Part shown: positions 23,320-31,524 of the stretch, piece after piece
Position numbering within the stretch: position 1 is the first letter of the stretch
Layout: every line of letters begins with the position of its first letter
Assembly (NCBI RefSeq): GCF_030646845.1
Contig: NZ_JAUSLE010000045.1
Location: 1-40,475, forward strand
Length of the DNA stretch: 40,475 bases
Direction: 5' to 3'
From: Rhodoferax sp.
Lineage (GTDB): Bacteria; Pseudomonadota; Gammaproteobacteria; Burkholderiales; Burkholderiaceae_C
The notes under the pieces: generated by a model
Database searches by the model: none
What the model saw: only the letters and a program-made list of their open reading frames with translations
Told to the model about the DNA's origin: nothing
Translations under genes and position numbers: made by a program

Positions 23320-25608
23320 TTAGAGTCGATAGCTCAAACCCGCCACCAAGGTTTTGCGACCACCACTCAACTCCCCGTACACATTGTCTTTGTAGTAGTC
23401 AACGACCAAGCCGCCGAAAACGGACACATTCTTCTTCACGCGATACTCCATGCCCAGTGACAGAGAGTGCAGCAAGTTGTCTACCGCATCGTCCACGGCG
23501 GGCAGCGTCTGCCCTGCCAGACCGCCACCGGTCTGGCCTTTGGACCAGCTCAGGCTGTAGTTGGCTGCGAGCAAATATTGGCTCCATTGCTTCTCGACAT
23601 TGGCGGACAGACTATGGGTATCGATCTTGCTCTTTGCTCGATCCAGCGCCAGGACATCCGTGGATGTGAGAATGTTGCTTCCCGGCACGGAAAGGTAATG
23701 GTAGCGGAGCCGGTTGCTTGAGAAGTAGTAAGTGCTGATGTCCGTCTGGTTCCAGTCGTAGCCGAAATTTGCTTTCACATCCTCTGCGGGGACCAGACTC
23801 AGATTTATCCCTCCGGACTGGAAGGTGTTGCGGACCTGTTGCATTTTGGGGGAGCCGAAAACACCGGCTTGGGTAGCGCCTGAGACACCAGCGCCGCCAG
23901 CTCCTGTCACGTTGAAGTCAGAATGACCCAGCAAGCCATTCTTTTTGTCCGTGTAGTTGTAGTAACCACTTACAAGGAGTTCATTCAATTCCGGTTTGGT
24001 ATAGGTGAGCTGCGTTCTCAGTTTCAGCGCTTCTTCCGGCTCCGTCACCAGCCCAGTCTGATTGGACCAGAGATAGGATGGCGTCACACGAATTGACCAC
24101 CCCTTCGCTGGACGGGCAACCAGCTTGACAAAGACCTCGTCGGAACTGCTGCGTACACCATAGAGCGACATTTCAGCAGGCACCACCGGCACCACACCGT
24201 AGGTCAGGTCGCGATCGGTATCCACATGCGTCCAGCCGGCCGTCCAGCGGGTCTTCAGGAGGCTCGGGTAAAGCCTGGCCTCCAGGCCATAGGTCTTCGT
24301 TTCAACATTGTTGATGCGGGGCGCCACCATGCGCTCCTCAGAACGGACAGATACTGGCGCATAAAAGCCGGTAACGGGATAGGACGAGCCGTTCTCCCGC
24401 TTGCTGTATCGCCAAAAAGCCTCCAATCCGACATACTGGGACACATTGAATTTGCCAGTCAGGTAGGCGCTGTCTGTGCCTATCTTTCCCGTGTCATAGC
24501 CCGATGTCAACTGTGGCCCGGTGAAGTTGTCCTGCTGCAAGCGTGACACGCTCACACCCGCACCCAAAACGGCGGAGTCGTCAAACTGTTTGCTCAAGCG
24601 CAGGCTGTTGGTGAGCTGGGTCGAATCGGCGTCAAAGTGAAACGGCAGGTCGGCACTCCCATTGAAATGGGGGTTGCGTCTTCCAATGGGAATTCCGGTC
24701 CATTGGCTGAGCGTACTGAGCGTGACCGGTGAGGCATTGTTCTCGAATTTGTCGACACTGAACTCATAGTCAACAAGCCAGCTTTCCCGAGGAATATACG
24801 TCAGGCTGAAGGCCAGATTCCTGTCTTGCTCATTGATTGCTTTGCTGTAACCGCGCCACTGATTCGCTTCGCTCTGGCTACCCGAGATAACTGACTGAGG
24901 CAGAACATAGTTTGTCACCTGATTGCCATCGCGCTGGTAACCGTTATAACTGAGTTCAACTGAGCCCCGTCCCTCAAAGGCCACCGGCTTAAGAGCCATG
25001 CTGACACCATAATTCGTCCGGGTTACTTTGTAAGCCGTGGTGCCAAGGCTATCGTTGTGAAAATAACCAACGTGCTGCGACTCACCGGTAACGCCGGCCG
25101 CCTTATAGTTTGGGTCCGTTCCACCTGGCACCACGTCCGGGTTATACAGATAGTCAATGCCACCAGTCGCTGTGGTGAAAACAGAGTAGTGGGCTTTGAA
25201 TTTCACCAAGTCAGTATTCCCCGCAAGGCGAGTACGCTGATTGTTGCCGCCAAACCCCTCGCGTTCCAGCAGCAACAAATCATGGAGATCATCAGAGTAA
25301 AGCAGGCTGAAGTCGATGTCGGCAATCAGGCCGTCGCGTGTATTGTTGCCAAAAGTATTCTCGCGGTAGTCGTAGCGCTCGAGGAAGTGCGTCTTGCCAG
25401 CACCGGCGCCACCAGAAGTGCTGAAGTAACCAAGCTTTGGCGTTATCAAGCCTTGCAGCGTGATGCCTCCGGTACCCGCATCGCCACTTTCGGCTGCGCC
25501 GACCTCGCTCTGAACCGGCGGTGACGCCGGCGACTCGCCGTAGCAGGTACTGCCAGAGAAGGCGAGGCTGAACGCAATGGAAAGTCTATTCCGGGAAAAC
25601 TGTTTCAT
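23320..25608 (-). CDS. mtrB: MtrB/PioB-family outer-membrane beta-barrel of an electron conduit
   Basis: 762 residues from the ATG at 25608, with GGAG 6 bases upstream. A signal peptide (about 1-24) is followed by a short linker and a long run of alternating polar/aromatic strands ending in GLSYRL, as expected of a large outer-membrane barrel. MtrB-type barrels hold a decaheme MtrA cytochrome inside, forming a path for electrons across the outer membrane; the mtrA gene lies 14 bases upstream. Recognisable family features are the LERYDYRENTFGNN and DLLLLEREGFGGNN stretches near the N-terminus. It has no CXXC near the mature N-terminus (the only N-terminal Cys is in the signal region). It is slightly longer than Shewanella MtrB. 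Confidence 0.9.
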   Translation of the reverse strand: MKQFSRNRLSIAFSLAFSGSTCYGESPASPPVQSEVGAAESGDAGTGGITLQGLITPKLGYFSTSGGAGAGKTHFLERYDYRENTFGNNTRDGLIADIDFSLLYSDDLHDLLLLEREGFGGNNQRTRLAGNTDLVKFKAHYSVFTTATGGIDYLYNPDVVPGGTDPNYKAAGVTGESQHVGYFHNDSLGTTAYKVTRTNYGVSMALKPVAFEGRGSVELSYNGYQRDGNQVTNYVLPQSVISGSQSEANQWRGYSKAINEQDRNLAFSLTYIPRESWLVDYEFSVDKFENNASPVTLSTLSQWTGIPIGRRNPHFNGSADLPFHFDADSTQLTNSLRLSKQFDDSAVLGAGVSVSRLQQDNFTGPQLTSGYDTGKIGTDSAYLTGKFNVSQYVGLEAFWRYSKRENGSSYPVTGFYAPVSVRSEERMVAPRINNVETKTYGLEARLYPSLLKTRWTAGWTHVDTDRDLTYGVVPVVPAEMSLYGVRSSSDEVFVKLVARPAKGWSIRVTPSYLWSNQTGLVTEPEEALKLRTQLTYTKPELNELLVSGYYNYTDKKNGLLGHSDFNVTGAGGAGVSGATQAGVFGSPKMQQVRNTFQSGGINLSLVPAEDVKANFGYDWNQTDISTYYFSSNRLRYHYLSVPGSNILTSTDVLALDRAKSKIDTHSLSANVEKQWSQYLLAANYSLSWSKGQTGGGLAGQTLPAVDDAVDNLLHSLSLGMEYRVKKNVSVFGGLVVDYYKDNVYGELSGGRKTLVAGLSYRL

Positions 25609-25622
25609 GGCGACTCCCTCTC

Positions 25623-26546
25623 TCAGTGGCGCAAAAGAGGATCTTGATGGCTGCCGTGTATTGCACTGTGGCAGTTGGTGCAACTCCTGAGCACAGCGCC
25701 TCCTGTCGTTCTGGTTCCGGATGTCGCTGTAGGCTCAACGGCGGTACCGTATCCGTGCTTGCCTTGGGCGATGGCATGGCACTGCAGACAAGCCGCGGGT
25801 TGTGCCACGGTCAGTAATCTGCGATTCGTTGATCCGTGCGGGGAGTGACAACTCATACAGTCTTCTGCGACCGGCGCGTGCTCAAAAACCTTGGGCCCAC
25901 GGAGCGCCTGGTGACAAGAGAGACATTGCTCATTTTTGCTTTTCAGCACGGTTTGATTGCCGCCATGCGGGTCGTGACAACTCGTGCATGACATGCCCCC
26001 CTCTTTCACCGGGTGATGCGATGCCATGTTGAACTGCGACTTGACATCCTGATGGCAGCTGATGCACAGCGTCGATGTTTTGTCGGTTTTGTTGGATGTC
26101 ATGTTCGGGCGTTCACCTGTTGGTGAACTGTGAATTGAATGGCAATCCTTGCAAGTCCCATCCGCCTTGCCATGCGCGCCGAAATGCCAGTTCATCAACT
26201 GCTTGTCATTGCCATGGCAACTCAAACACGTCTTGCTTTCCGGGATTGAGATTGAGCCTTTCGCTGGTGCCGCCTTTAGCATCGCCTGCAGATGGCTTGT
26301 GCCACCCGTATGGCAAGATTCGCACTTTCCGTGATCGTGTTCGGGTCGGGCTCTTGTGCCTTTGATCTCCGCATGACAGTCCACGCATTTCAGGCTGGGC
26401 GATTGTGGCGTACCGCTGCTGCTCGCGCGATTTTCTTTTGTTGTTGTTTTCACGCGTGATGTCGATGTTTCCGCGAGCAACTGGTCGCTGAAAATTAACA
26501 CTGGCAAGGTCAGAAAAAAAATAACCAATCGATAAAGTAACGCCAT
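25623..26546 (-). CDS. mtrA: MtrA/DmsE-family decaheme c-type cytochrome
   Basis: 307 residues, close to the MtrA length. A signal peptide (about 1-25, ending LLA) is followed by ten CXXCH heme sites at residues 54, 75, 107, 132, 161, 187, 208, 230, 253 and 289, the decaheme pattern of MtrA, MtoA, PioA and DmsE. It would sit inside the MtrB barrel and carry electrons between periplasm and cell surface. It is the first gene of the minus-strand locus, with mtrB 14 bases after. An FNR-like box lies 63 bases upstream. Codon use is more AT-rich than in the ccm genes across the intergenic region. Direction of flow (metal reduction or iron oxidation) cannot be read from this protein. Confidence 0.93.
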   Translation of the reverse strand: MALLYRLVIFFLTLPVLIFSDQLLAETSTSRVKTTTKENRASSSGTPQSPSLKCVDCHAEIKGTRARPEHDHGKCESCHTGGTSHLQAMLKAAPAKGSISIPESKTCLSCHGNDKQLMNWHFGAHGKADGTCKDCHSIHSSPTGERPNMTSNKTDKTSTLCISCHQDVKSQFNMASHHPVKEGGMSCTSCHDPHGGNQTVLKSKNEQCLSCHQALRGPKVFEHAPVAEDCMSCHSPHGSTNRRLLTVAQPAACLQCHAIAQGKHGYGTAVEPTATSGTRTTGGAVLRSCTNCHSAIHGSHQDPLLRH

Positions 26547-26602
26547 TGTGCTAGCTCAATTCTTAGAACGTGTAATCCTGGTCCCTGTGGGCCTCATCCA
26601 CC

Positions 26603-26616
26603 TTGAGGTATATCAA
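26603..26616 (-). promoter_or_regulatory. FNR/Anr-like box upstream of mtrA
   Basis: On the minus strand it reads TTGATATACCTCAA, 9 of 10 positions of TTGAT-N4-ATCAA. The centre is 63 bases before the mtrA start. If it acts at -41.5, the transcription start would fall about 22 bases before the start codon. It implies low-oxygen induction of mtrAB. Confidence 0.62.
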
Positions 26617-26674
26617 CGATTGACAGGGAATTCAGAAATGCCACCGGTTGTTTGCATGACATGCCCTGAATCAA

Positions 26675-26739
26675 AGACAAAGACGTCCCCCAATATTCTT
26701 TGTCTGCCACACCCGGCGGCAGCTGCCATGGTCTGGCAG
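26675..26739. other. Block of inverted repeats between mtrA and ccmA
   Basis: AGACAAAGA (26675-26683) and TCTTTGTCT (26697-26705) form a perfect 9-base stem with a 13-base loop. CTGCCA-TGGTC-TGGCAG follows at 26723-26739. The block lies in the divergent region and could be an RNA structure in the ccm leader or an operator. No known riboswitch was recognised. Confidence 0.4.
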
Positions 26740-26855
26740 GCGGGCCAGCACGAATAGATGCGATGACTTTGCCGCCTTTCGCGATCAAGGGCGATTGCGT
26801 GTCGCAGCATGCGCGTATCGTAAGATCAACCCTCCCCAATTTGCGATGCCATCCC

Positions 26856-27494
26856 TTGAAAACTGCGCCAACACTGTCTTTTTCCAAGCTCGGTTGTGGC
26901 AGGGGTGGGCGGCAACTGTTTGAGGATATCGACTGCGTTTTGGAGGCCGGGCGCTGGCTGTATGTGGCCGGGGCCAATGGCGCAGGCAAGACCAGTTTGT
27001 TGCGCATGGTGTGCGGTCTGGCGCCGATCGAATCGGGTGACATCTGCTGGAATGGCATGCCCATCCATGCGCAGCGCGAGGCCTATCGTCAGGACCTGTG
27101 CTATTTGGGCCACCTCAATGCCCTGCAGGAATCCATGACCGTCACGGAGAACCTGGCGTTTGCCGCCGCCTTGGGCGGCTTCGCCCCCGACACCGCGCAA
27201 ACGCAGGCGGTGCTGGCGCGCTTTGGCCTGGGCGGGCACGGCCGCGGCCAACAATTGGTGCGGCATTTGTCGCAGGGACAAAAGCGCCGCGTTGCCCTGT
27301 CCCGGCTGGCTTTGAGCCAGGCCCGGCTGTGGGTGCTCGACGAACCCTTTGTCGCCATGGACGAGGCCGGGGTTCGCATGCTGGCCGACCTGATTGCGGT
27401 GCATCTGGCCCAGGGCGGGCTGGCGGTGCTGACCAGCCATCAACTAGTGCCCATTGGGTCTGTGCCGGCCCAGGTGCTGGAGTTGCGCGCATGA
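26856..27494 (+). CDS. ccmA: Heme exporter ATPase CcmA
   Basis: 212 residues from the TTG at 26856, which gives the usual CcmA length and starts just before family similarity (LSFSKLGCGRGGRQLF). In-frame ATG 26763 and GTG 26799 would add 31 or 19 unsupported residues; no start has a strong ribosome-binding site. Walker A is GANGAGKTS (39-47), the signature is LSQGQKRRVALSRLAL, Walker B ends in LWVLDEPF, and the switch His is in LTSHQ. With CcmB and CcmC it forms the complex that releases heme-loaded CcmE at the inner membrane. It opens a nine-gene operon divergent from mtrA; its stop overlaps the ccmB start (ATGA). Confidence 0.9.
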   Translation: MKTAPTLSFSKLGCGRGGRQLFEDIDCVLEAGRWLYVAGANGAGKTSLLRMVCGLAPIESGDICWNGMPIHAQREAYRQDLCYLGHLNALQESMTVTENLAFAAALGGFAPDTAQTQAVLARFGLGGHGRGQQLVRHLSQGQKRRVALSRLALSQARLWVLDEPFVAMDEAGVRMLADLIAVHLAQGGLAVLTSHQLVPIGSVPAQVLELRA

Positions 27495-28189
27495 AACAGC
27501 TGGAACTCCTGCCAATTGGAATTGCAGGCGTCATGCGGGCGGTGCTGCGGCGCGAGGTGTCGCTGGCGCTGCGGCAAAAAGGCGAAGTGCTTACGCCGCT
27601 GGTATTCTTTGTCGTCATCGCCAGTCTGTTCCCGCTGGGTATTGGGCCCGAATCGGCGCTGCTGCTGCGGATGGCTCCGGGCGTCCTGTGGGTCAGTGCT
27701 TTGCTAGCGGCCATGCTCTCCTTGCAGCGCCTGTTTGCCACCGACTATGCCGATGGCTCGCTGGAGCAGATGGCTCTGTCCAGCACGCCGCTGGGCTTGT
27801 TGGTGTTGGCTAAGGCGCTGTCGCACTTTCTGCTATCCGGCTTGCCACTGGTGCTGATGGCACCCCTCTTGGGTTTGCAGTTTGGACTGGAGGGGCGGGG
27901 CCTGGGCATTCTGATGATGTCCTTGTTGCTGGGGACACCCAGCCTGAGCCTGATCGGCAGCATCGGCGCGGCCCTGACCCTGGGTGTGCGCGGCGCAGGG
28001 GTATTGCTGTCGCTTTTAATCCTGCCCTTGTATATTCCAGTGCTGATATTTGGCGCCGGTGCGGTGGAAGCCGATGCGGCAGGCTTGGGTGCCGGTGGCC
28101 ACCTATCGCTGCTGGCGGCGCTGCTCGTGCTCTCGGCTTTTTTTGCGCCCTTGGCCACGTCGGCCGCCTTGAGGATTTCCCTGGAATGA
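27491..28189 (+). CDS. ccmB: Heme exporter membrane protein CcmB
   Basis: 232 residues with about six hydrophobic helices. The N-terminal LRREVSLALRQKGEVLTPLV and the next stretch FPLGIGPESALL are typical of CcmB. It partners with CcmA in the ABC-type complex that frees holo-CcmE for heme delivery. It overlaps ccmA by 4 bases upstream and ccmC by 4 bases downstream. An internal ATG 14 codons in is an alternative start. Confidence 0.92.
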   Translation: MKQLELLPIGIAGVMRAVLRREVSLALRQKGEVLTPLVFFVVIASLFPLGIGPESALLLRMAPGVLWVSALLAAMLSLQRLFATDYADGSLEQMALSSTPLGLLVLAKALSHFLLSGLPLVLMAPLLGLQFGLEGRGLGILMMSLLLGTPSLSLIGSIGAALTLGVRGAGVLLSLLILPLYIPVLIFGAGAVEADAAGLGAGGHLSLLAALLVLSAFFAPLATSAALRISLE

Positions 28190-28926
28190 CTACACGCGTG
28201 ATTCACTGGTTCAAGTTTGCCTCGCCCCAAAGCTTCTATTTCCTGGCCGGCCGCCTATGGCCCGGGTTTGCCGCGGTGGCGGCGGTGCTGATGGCGGTGG
28301 GCCTTTGGATTTCATTTTTTGTGGCCCCCACGGACGCCCAGCAGGGTCAAGGCTACCGCATCATTTTTGTTCACGTGCCGGCGTCACAGATGTCAATGTT
28401 CATTTATTTGGTCATGGCGGCCTGGGCGGGCCTGGGTCTGGCCTTCAATACCCGGCTGTCCGGCATGATGGCTTCGGCGCTGGCCCCCACCGGCGCCCTG
28501 TTTGCTTTTCTTTCGCTCGTGACGGGGGCCTTGTGGGGCAAGCCGATGTGGGGCGCCTGGTGGGTGTGGGATGCGCGCCTGACCTCCGAGTTGATCCTGC
28601 TGTTTCTGTACCTGGGCTTCCTGGCGCTGCAATCCAGCATTGACGACCCGCGCCGCGCCGACAAGGCCTGTGCCGTGTTGGCGCTGGTGGGCGTCGTGAA
28701 CGTGCCTATCATTTACTTCTCGGTCAAGTGGTGGAACACCTTGCACCAAGGTGCCTCGGTATCTTTGAATAGCGCGCCGTCCATGGCCACTCCCATGTTG
28801 TTGGGCATGTTGACCATGGTGGCGGCTTTCTGGATGTACACGATTGCGGTGGCTTTGGCGCGAGTACGCAACATCATTCTCGAACGTGAACGTCATACGG
28901 AGTGGGTGAAACATGCAGTGGAATAG
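28186..28926 (+). CDS. ccmC: Heme-handling protein CcmC
   Basis: 246 residues with six membrane helices. The WWD heme-binding domain is WGKPMWGAWWVWDARLT. Conserved histidines occur in IIFVHVPAS and in WWNTLHQG, the two external heme ligands of the family. CcmC loads heme onto CcmE. Its start overlaps ccmB, and the last 14 bases overlap ccmD. Confidence 0.94.
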   Translation: MTTRVIHWFKFASPQSFYFLAGRLWPGFAAVAAVLMAVGLWISFFVAPTDAQQGQGYRIIFVHVPASQMSMFIYLVMAAWAGLGLAFNTRLSGMMASALAPTGALFAFLSLVTGALWGKPMWGAWWVWDARLTSELILLFLYLGFLALQSSIDDPRRADKACAVLALVGVVNVPIIYFSVKWWNTLHQGASVSLNSAPSMATPMLLGMLTMVAAFWMYTIAVALARVRNIILERERHTEWVKHAVE

Positions 28927-29092
28927 TGTTTCCGATTTTTTTGCCATGGGCGGTTACGCCTTCTATGTCTGGGGCAGCTTTGGGCTGACCGCAGCGGTGA
29001 TGGTGCTTGAGACGCTGCTGATTCGCAGCCAACGGACTGAGCTTCTACGCAATCTCCGCAACGAACTGTTGTCCGAAAGAAACTCTTCATGA
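28913..29092 (+). CDS. ccmD: Heme exporter small subunit CcmD
   Basis: 59 residues ([14 protein letters not shown] at the N-terminus), one hydrophobic helix ([20 protein letters not shown]) and a basic amphipathic C-terminus. The size, topology and position between ccmC and ccmE identify CcmD, which helps holo-CcmE leave the CcmABC complex. It overlaps ccmC by 14 bases and ccmE by 4 bases. Confidence 0.9.
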   Translation: MQWNSVSDFFAMGGYAFYVWGSFGLTAAVMVLETLLIRSQRTELLRNLRNELLSERNSS

Positions 29093-29532
29093 AACCTCGA
29101 CACAAACGCGCCGCCCTCATTGCTGGGGGGCTGGCCGCATTGGGCTTGGCAACCTACTTGGTACTGAACGCCTTCCAGAGTAATCTGGTCTTTTTCTTCA
29201 CGCCGAGTCAGGTGGCGTCGGGCGAGGCGCCCGTCAACAGGACCTTTCGCATTGGCGGCATGGTCAAGGCGGGAACTGTCCATAGAGAAAACCTGACGGT
29301 CGCGTTTGTGGTGACCGATACAGCAAAGGAAGTTCCCGTGTCCTACACCGGCATCCTGCCTGACTTGTTTCGCGAGGGTAAGGGCGTCGTAGCCCAAGGC
29401 AAGCTCGGCGCCGATGGCCGATTTATGGCCAGCGAGGTGCTGGCCAAGCACGACGAAAACTACATGCCGCCCGAGGCCCAGCATGCCATGGACCAAGCCC
29501 AAGCCCAGAAGACAATCAAGACCCTGAAGTGA
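29089..29532 (+). CDS. ccmE: Heme chaperone CcmE
   Basis: 147 residues: an N-terminal membrane anchor (about 8-28), an OB-fold beta-barrel domain, and the heme-attachment site [11 protein letters not shown] with the covalent His121 and Tyr125 of the HXXXY motif. It receives heme from CcmC and hands it to CcmF/CcmH. The C-terminal tail is rich in Q, A and K and probably disordered. It overlaps ccmD at the start; ccmF follows after 24 bases. Confidence 0.94.
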   Translation: MKPRHKRAALIAGGLAALGLATYLVLNAFQSNLVFFFTPSQVASGEAPVNRTFRIGGMVKAGTVHRENLTVAFVVTDTAKEVPVSYTGILPDLFREGKGVVAQGKLGADGRFMASEVLAKHDENYMPPEAQHAMDQAQAQKTIKTLK

Positions 29533-29556
29533 AATATCCCAAATGAGATCTACCCC

Positions 29557-31524
29557 ATGATTCCCGAAATTGGTCATTTTTCCCTGATCCTTGCCCTGTT
29601 TGTGGCGTTGGCCCTGGGCGTATTGAGCGTCGTGGGCGGTCAGCAGGGGCGCGGCGACTGGATGGCGCTGGCCCGGCCTGGCGCACAGGCGCTGTGGCTG
29701 CTGACGGCTTTTTCCTTTGGCTGCCTCACCTACGCTTTTTATACCAACGACTTCTCGGTATCGTACGTGGCGCAACACTCCAACTCCAAGCTGCCGGGGC
29801 TGTACCGCATTGCCGGGGTCTGGGGCGGGCACGAGGGCTCGCTGTTGCTGTGGTTGATGATGCTCAGCTCATGGATGCTGGCGGTGTCCATTTTTTCCCG
29901 GCAGTTGCCGGATGCCATGGTGTCGCGGGTGCTGGGCATTCTGGGGCTGGTGGCGGTCGGTTTCCTGCTGTTCATGCTGATCACCTCCAACCCGTTCCTG
30001 CGCCTGAGCGATATTCCGGCCGACGGCCGCGACCTGAACCCGTTGCTGCAAGACCCCGGTCTGGTGTTTCACCCGCCCATGCTGTACATGGGCTATGTCG
30101 GCATGGCCGTGCCGTTTGCCTTTTCCATTGCGGCCCTGCTCAATGGCCGTCTTGACGCCGCCTGGGCGCGTTGGTCGCGGCCCTGGGCCACGGCGGCGTG
30201 GATCTTCCTGACGCTGGGCATTGCACTGGGTTCGTGGTGGGCTTATTACGAACTGGGCTGGGGCGGCTGGTGGTTTTGGGACCCGGTGGAAAACGCCTCC
30301 TTCCTGCCCTGGCTGGTGGGCACCGCGCTGATCCATTCGCTCGCAGTCACGGAAAAACGCGGACTGTTCAGAAACTGGACCATCGTGCTGGCCATCACCG
30401 CGTTTTCGCTGAGCTTGCTGGGGACTTTCCTGGTGCGCTCCGGCGTGCTGACCTCGGTCCACGCGTTTGCGATCGACCCCAAGCGCGGCGTGTTCATCCT
30501 GCTGTTCCTGACTGTCGTGGTGGGGGGCTCGTTGACCCTGTTTGCCATGCGCGCCAGCAAAGTGCGCTCGGGCGGCGCGTTCGCACTGGTGTCGCGCGAG
30601 ACTTTTCTGCTGGTCAACAATATGTTGCTGGCTACGGCCGCTGCCACCGTGCTGCTGGGCACCTTGTACCCGCTGATTGTGGACGCGCTCAACCTGGGCA
30701 AGCTGTCGGTGGGCCCACCCTATTTCAACTCGGTGTTTGCGCCCATCATGGTGCCGGTGCTGCTGTTCATGGTCATTGGTTCCTGGGCGCGCTGGAAAAG
30801 CGACAGTGTGGCGGAACTGGCGAAAAAATTGCGACCCGTGGCCATACTCGCAGTGCTGTTGGGCTGCGGCGCAACGCTGTTGGCCGGGGCCTGGTCGACG
30901 CTGGTGGCCTTGGGCCTGACGCTGGTATTCTGGATTGTGCTGGCGTCCCTGCTGCAGATTTACCGCCAGCTCAAGGACACGGTCAACTGGAAATCCACAC
31001 CGATGTCGTTCTGGGGCATGCACGTGGCGCATATCGGTATTGCGGTGTGCGTGGTCGGCATCACCATGGTCAAGGGTTACGAGACTGAGAAAGACGTGCG
31101 CATGGCGCTGGGGGATACCGTGTCAGTGGGGGGCTACACCTTCCGTTTGACGGGCATCCGTGAAGCGCAGGGACCAAACTACAACGCCGATGTGGGCGAC
31201 GTGGAGTTGATCCGCGACGGCCGGGTTCTCAGAACCATGCACCCGGAAAAACGAACCTATTTTTCATCCACCATGCCCATGACCGAAGCGGCCATTGACA
31301 CGAGCTTGACCCGCGACGTATACGTGTCCTTGGGTGAGCGGCTTGAGGGCGGTGCCAGCCCTGCCTGGGCGATGCGGGTCTATCACAAACCTTTTGTCAG
31401 CTGGATCTGGGGGGGCTGCCTGCTGATGGCCTTGGGCGGTGCGATTGCCGCGCTGGACCGGCGCTATCGCAAAAAGATCGCTGCAAGCGCCCGGGCAGGT
31501 GTAGCAAAGGGTGTTGTCGCATGA
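29557..31524 (+). CDS. ccmF: Cytochrome c heme lyase CcmF
   Basis: 655 residues, the full family length, with about 15 membrane helices. The WWD domain is WGGWWFWDPVENASFLPWL; histidines near GHEGSLLLW, LVFHPPMLYMGYVG and GTALIHSLAV are the usual heme-ligand positions. It joins heme from CcmE to the CXXCH cysteines of apocytochromes. The multiheme cytochromes divergent from this operon need many such attachments. The stop overlaps ccmG (ATGA). Confidence 0.95.
   Translation: MIPEIGHFSLILALFVALALGVLSVVGGQQGRGDWMALARPGAQALWLLTAFSFGCLTYAFYTNDFSVSYVAQHSNSKLPGLYRIAGVWGGHEGSLLLWLMMLSSWMLAVSIFSRQLPDAMVSRVLGILGLVAVGFLLFMLITSNPFLRLSDIPADGRDLNPLLQDPGLVFHPPMLYMGYVGMAVPFAFSIAALLNGRLDAAWARWSRPWATAAWIFLTLGIALGSWWAYYELGWGGWWFWDPVENASFLPWLVGTALIHSLAVTEKRGLFRNWTIVLAITAFSLSLLGTFLVRSGVLTSVHAFAIDPKRGVFILLFLTVVVGGSLTLFAMRASKVRSGGAFALVSRETFLLVNNMLLATAAATVLLGTLYPLIVDALNLGKLSVGPPYFNSVFAPIMVPVLLFMVIGSWARWKSDSVAELAKKLRPVAILAVLLGCGATLLAGAWSTLVALGLTLVFWIVLASLLQIYRQLKDTVNWKSTPMSFWGMHVAHIGIAVCVVGITMVKGYETEKDVRMALGDTVSVGGYTFRLTGIREAQGPNYNADVGDVELIRDGRVLRTMHPEKRTYFSSTMPMTEAAIDTSLTRDVYVSLGERLEGGASPAWAMRVYHKPFVSWIWGGCLLMALGGAIAALDRRYRKKIAASARAGVAKGVVA

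Noticed and set aside
26548..26757. Open frame with CMTC on the plus strand upstream of ccmA
   Set aside because: CMTCP is not a CXXCH heme site, no ribosome-binding site is present, and the frame runs over the mtrA control region.
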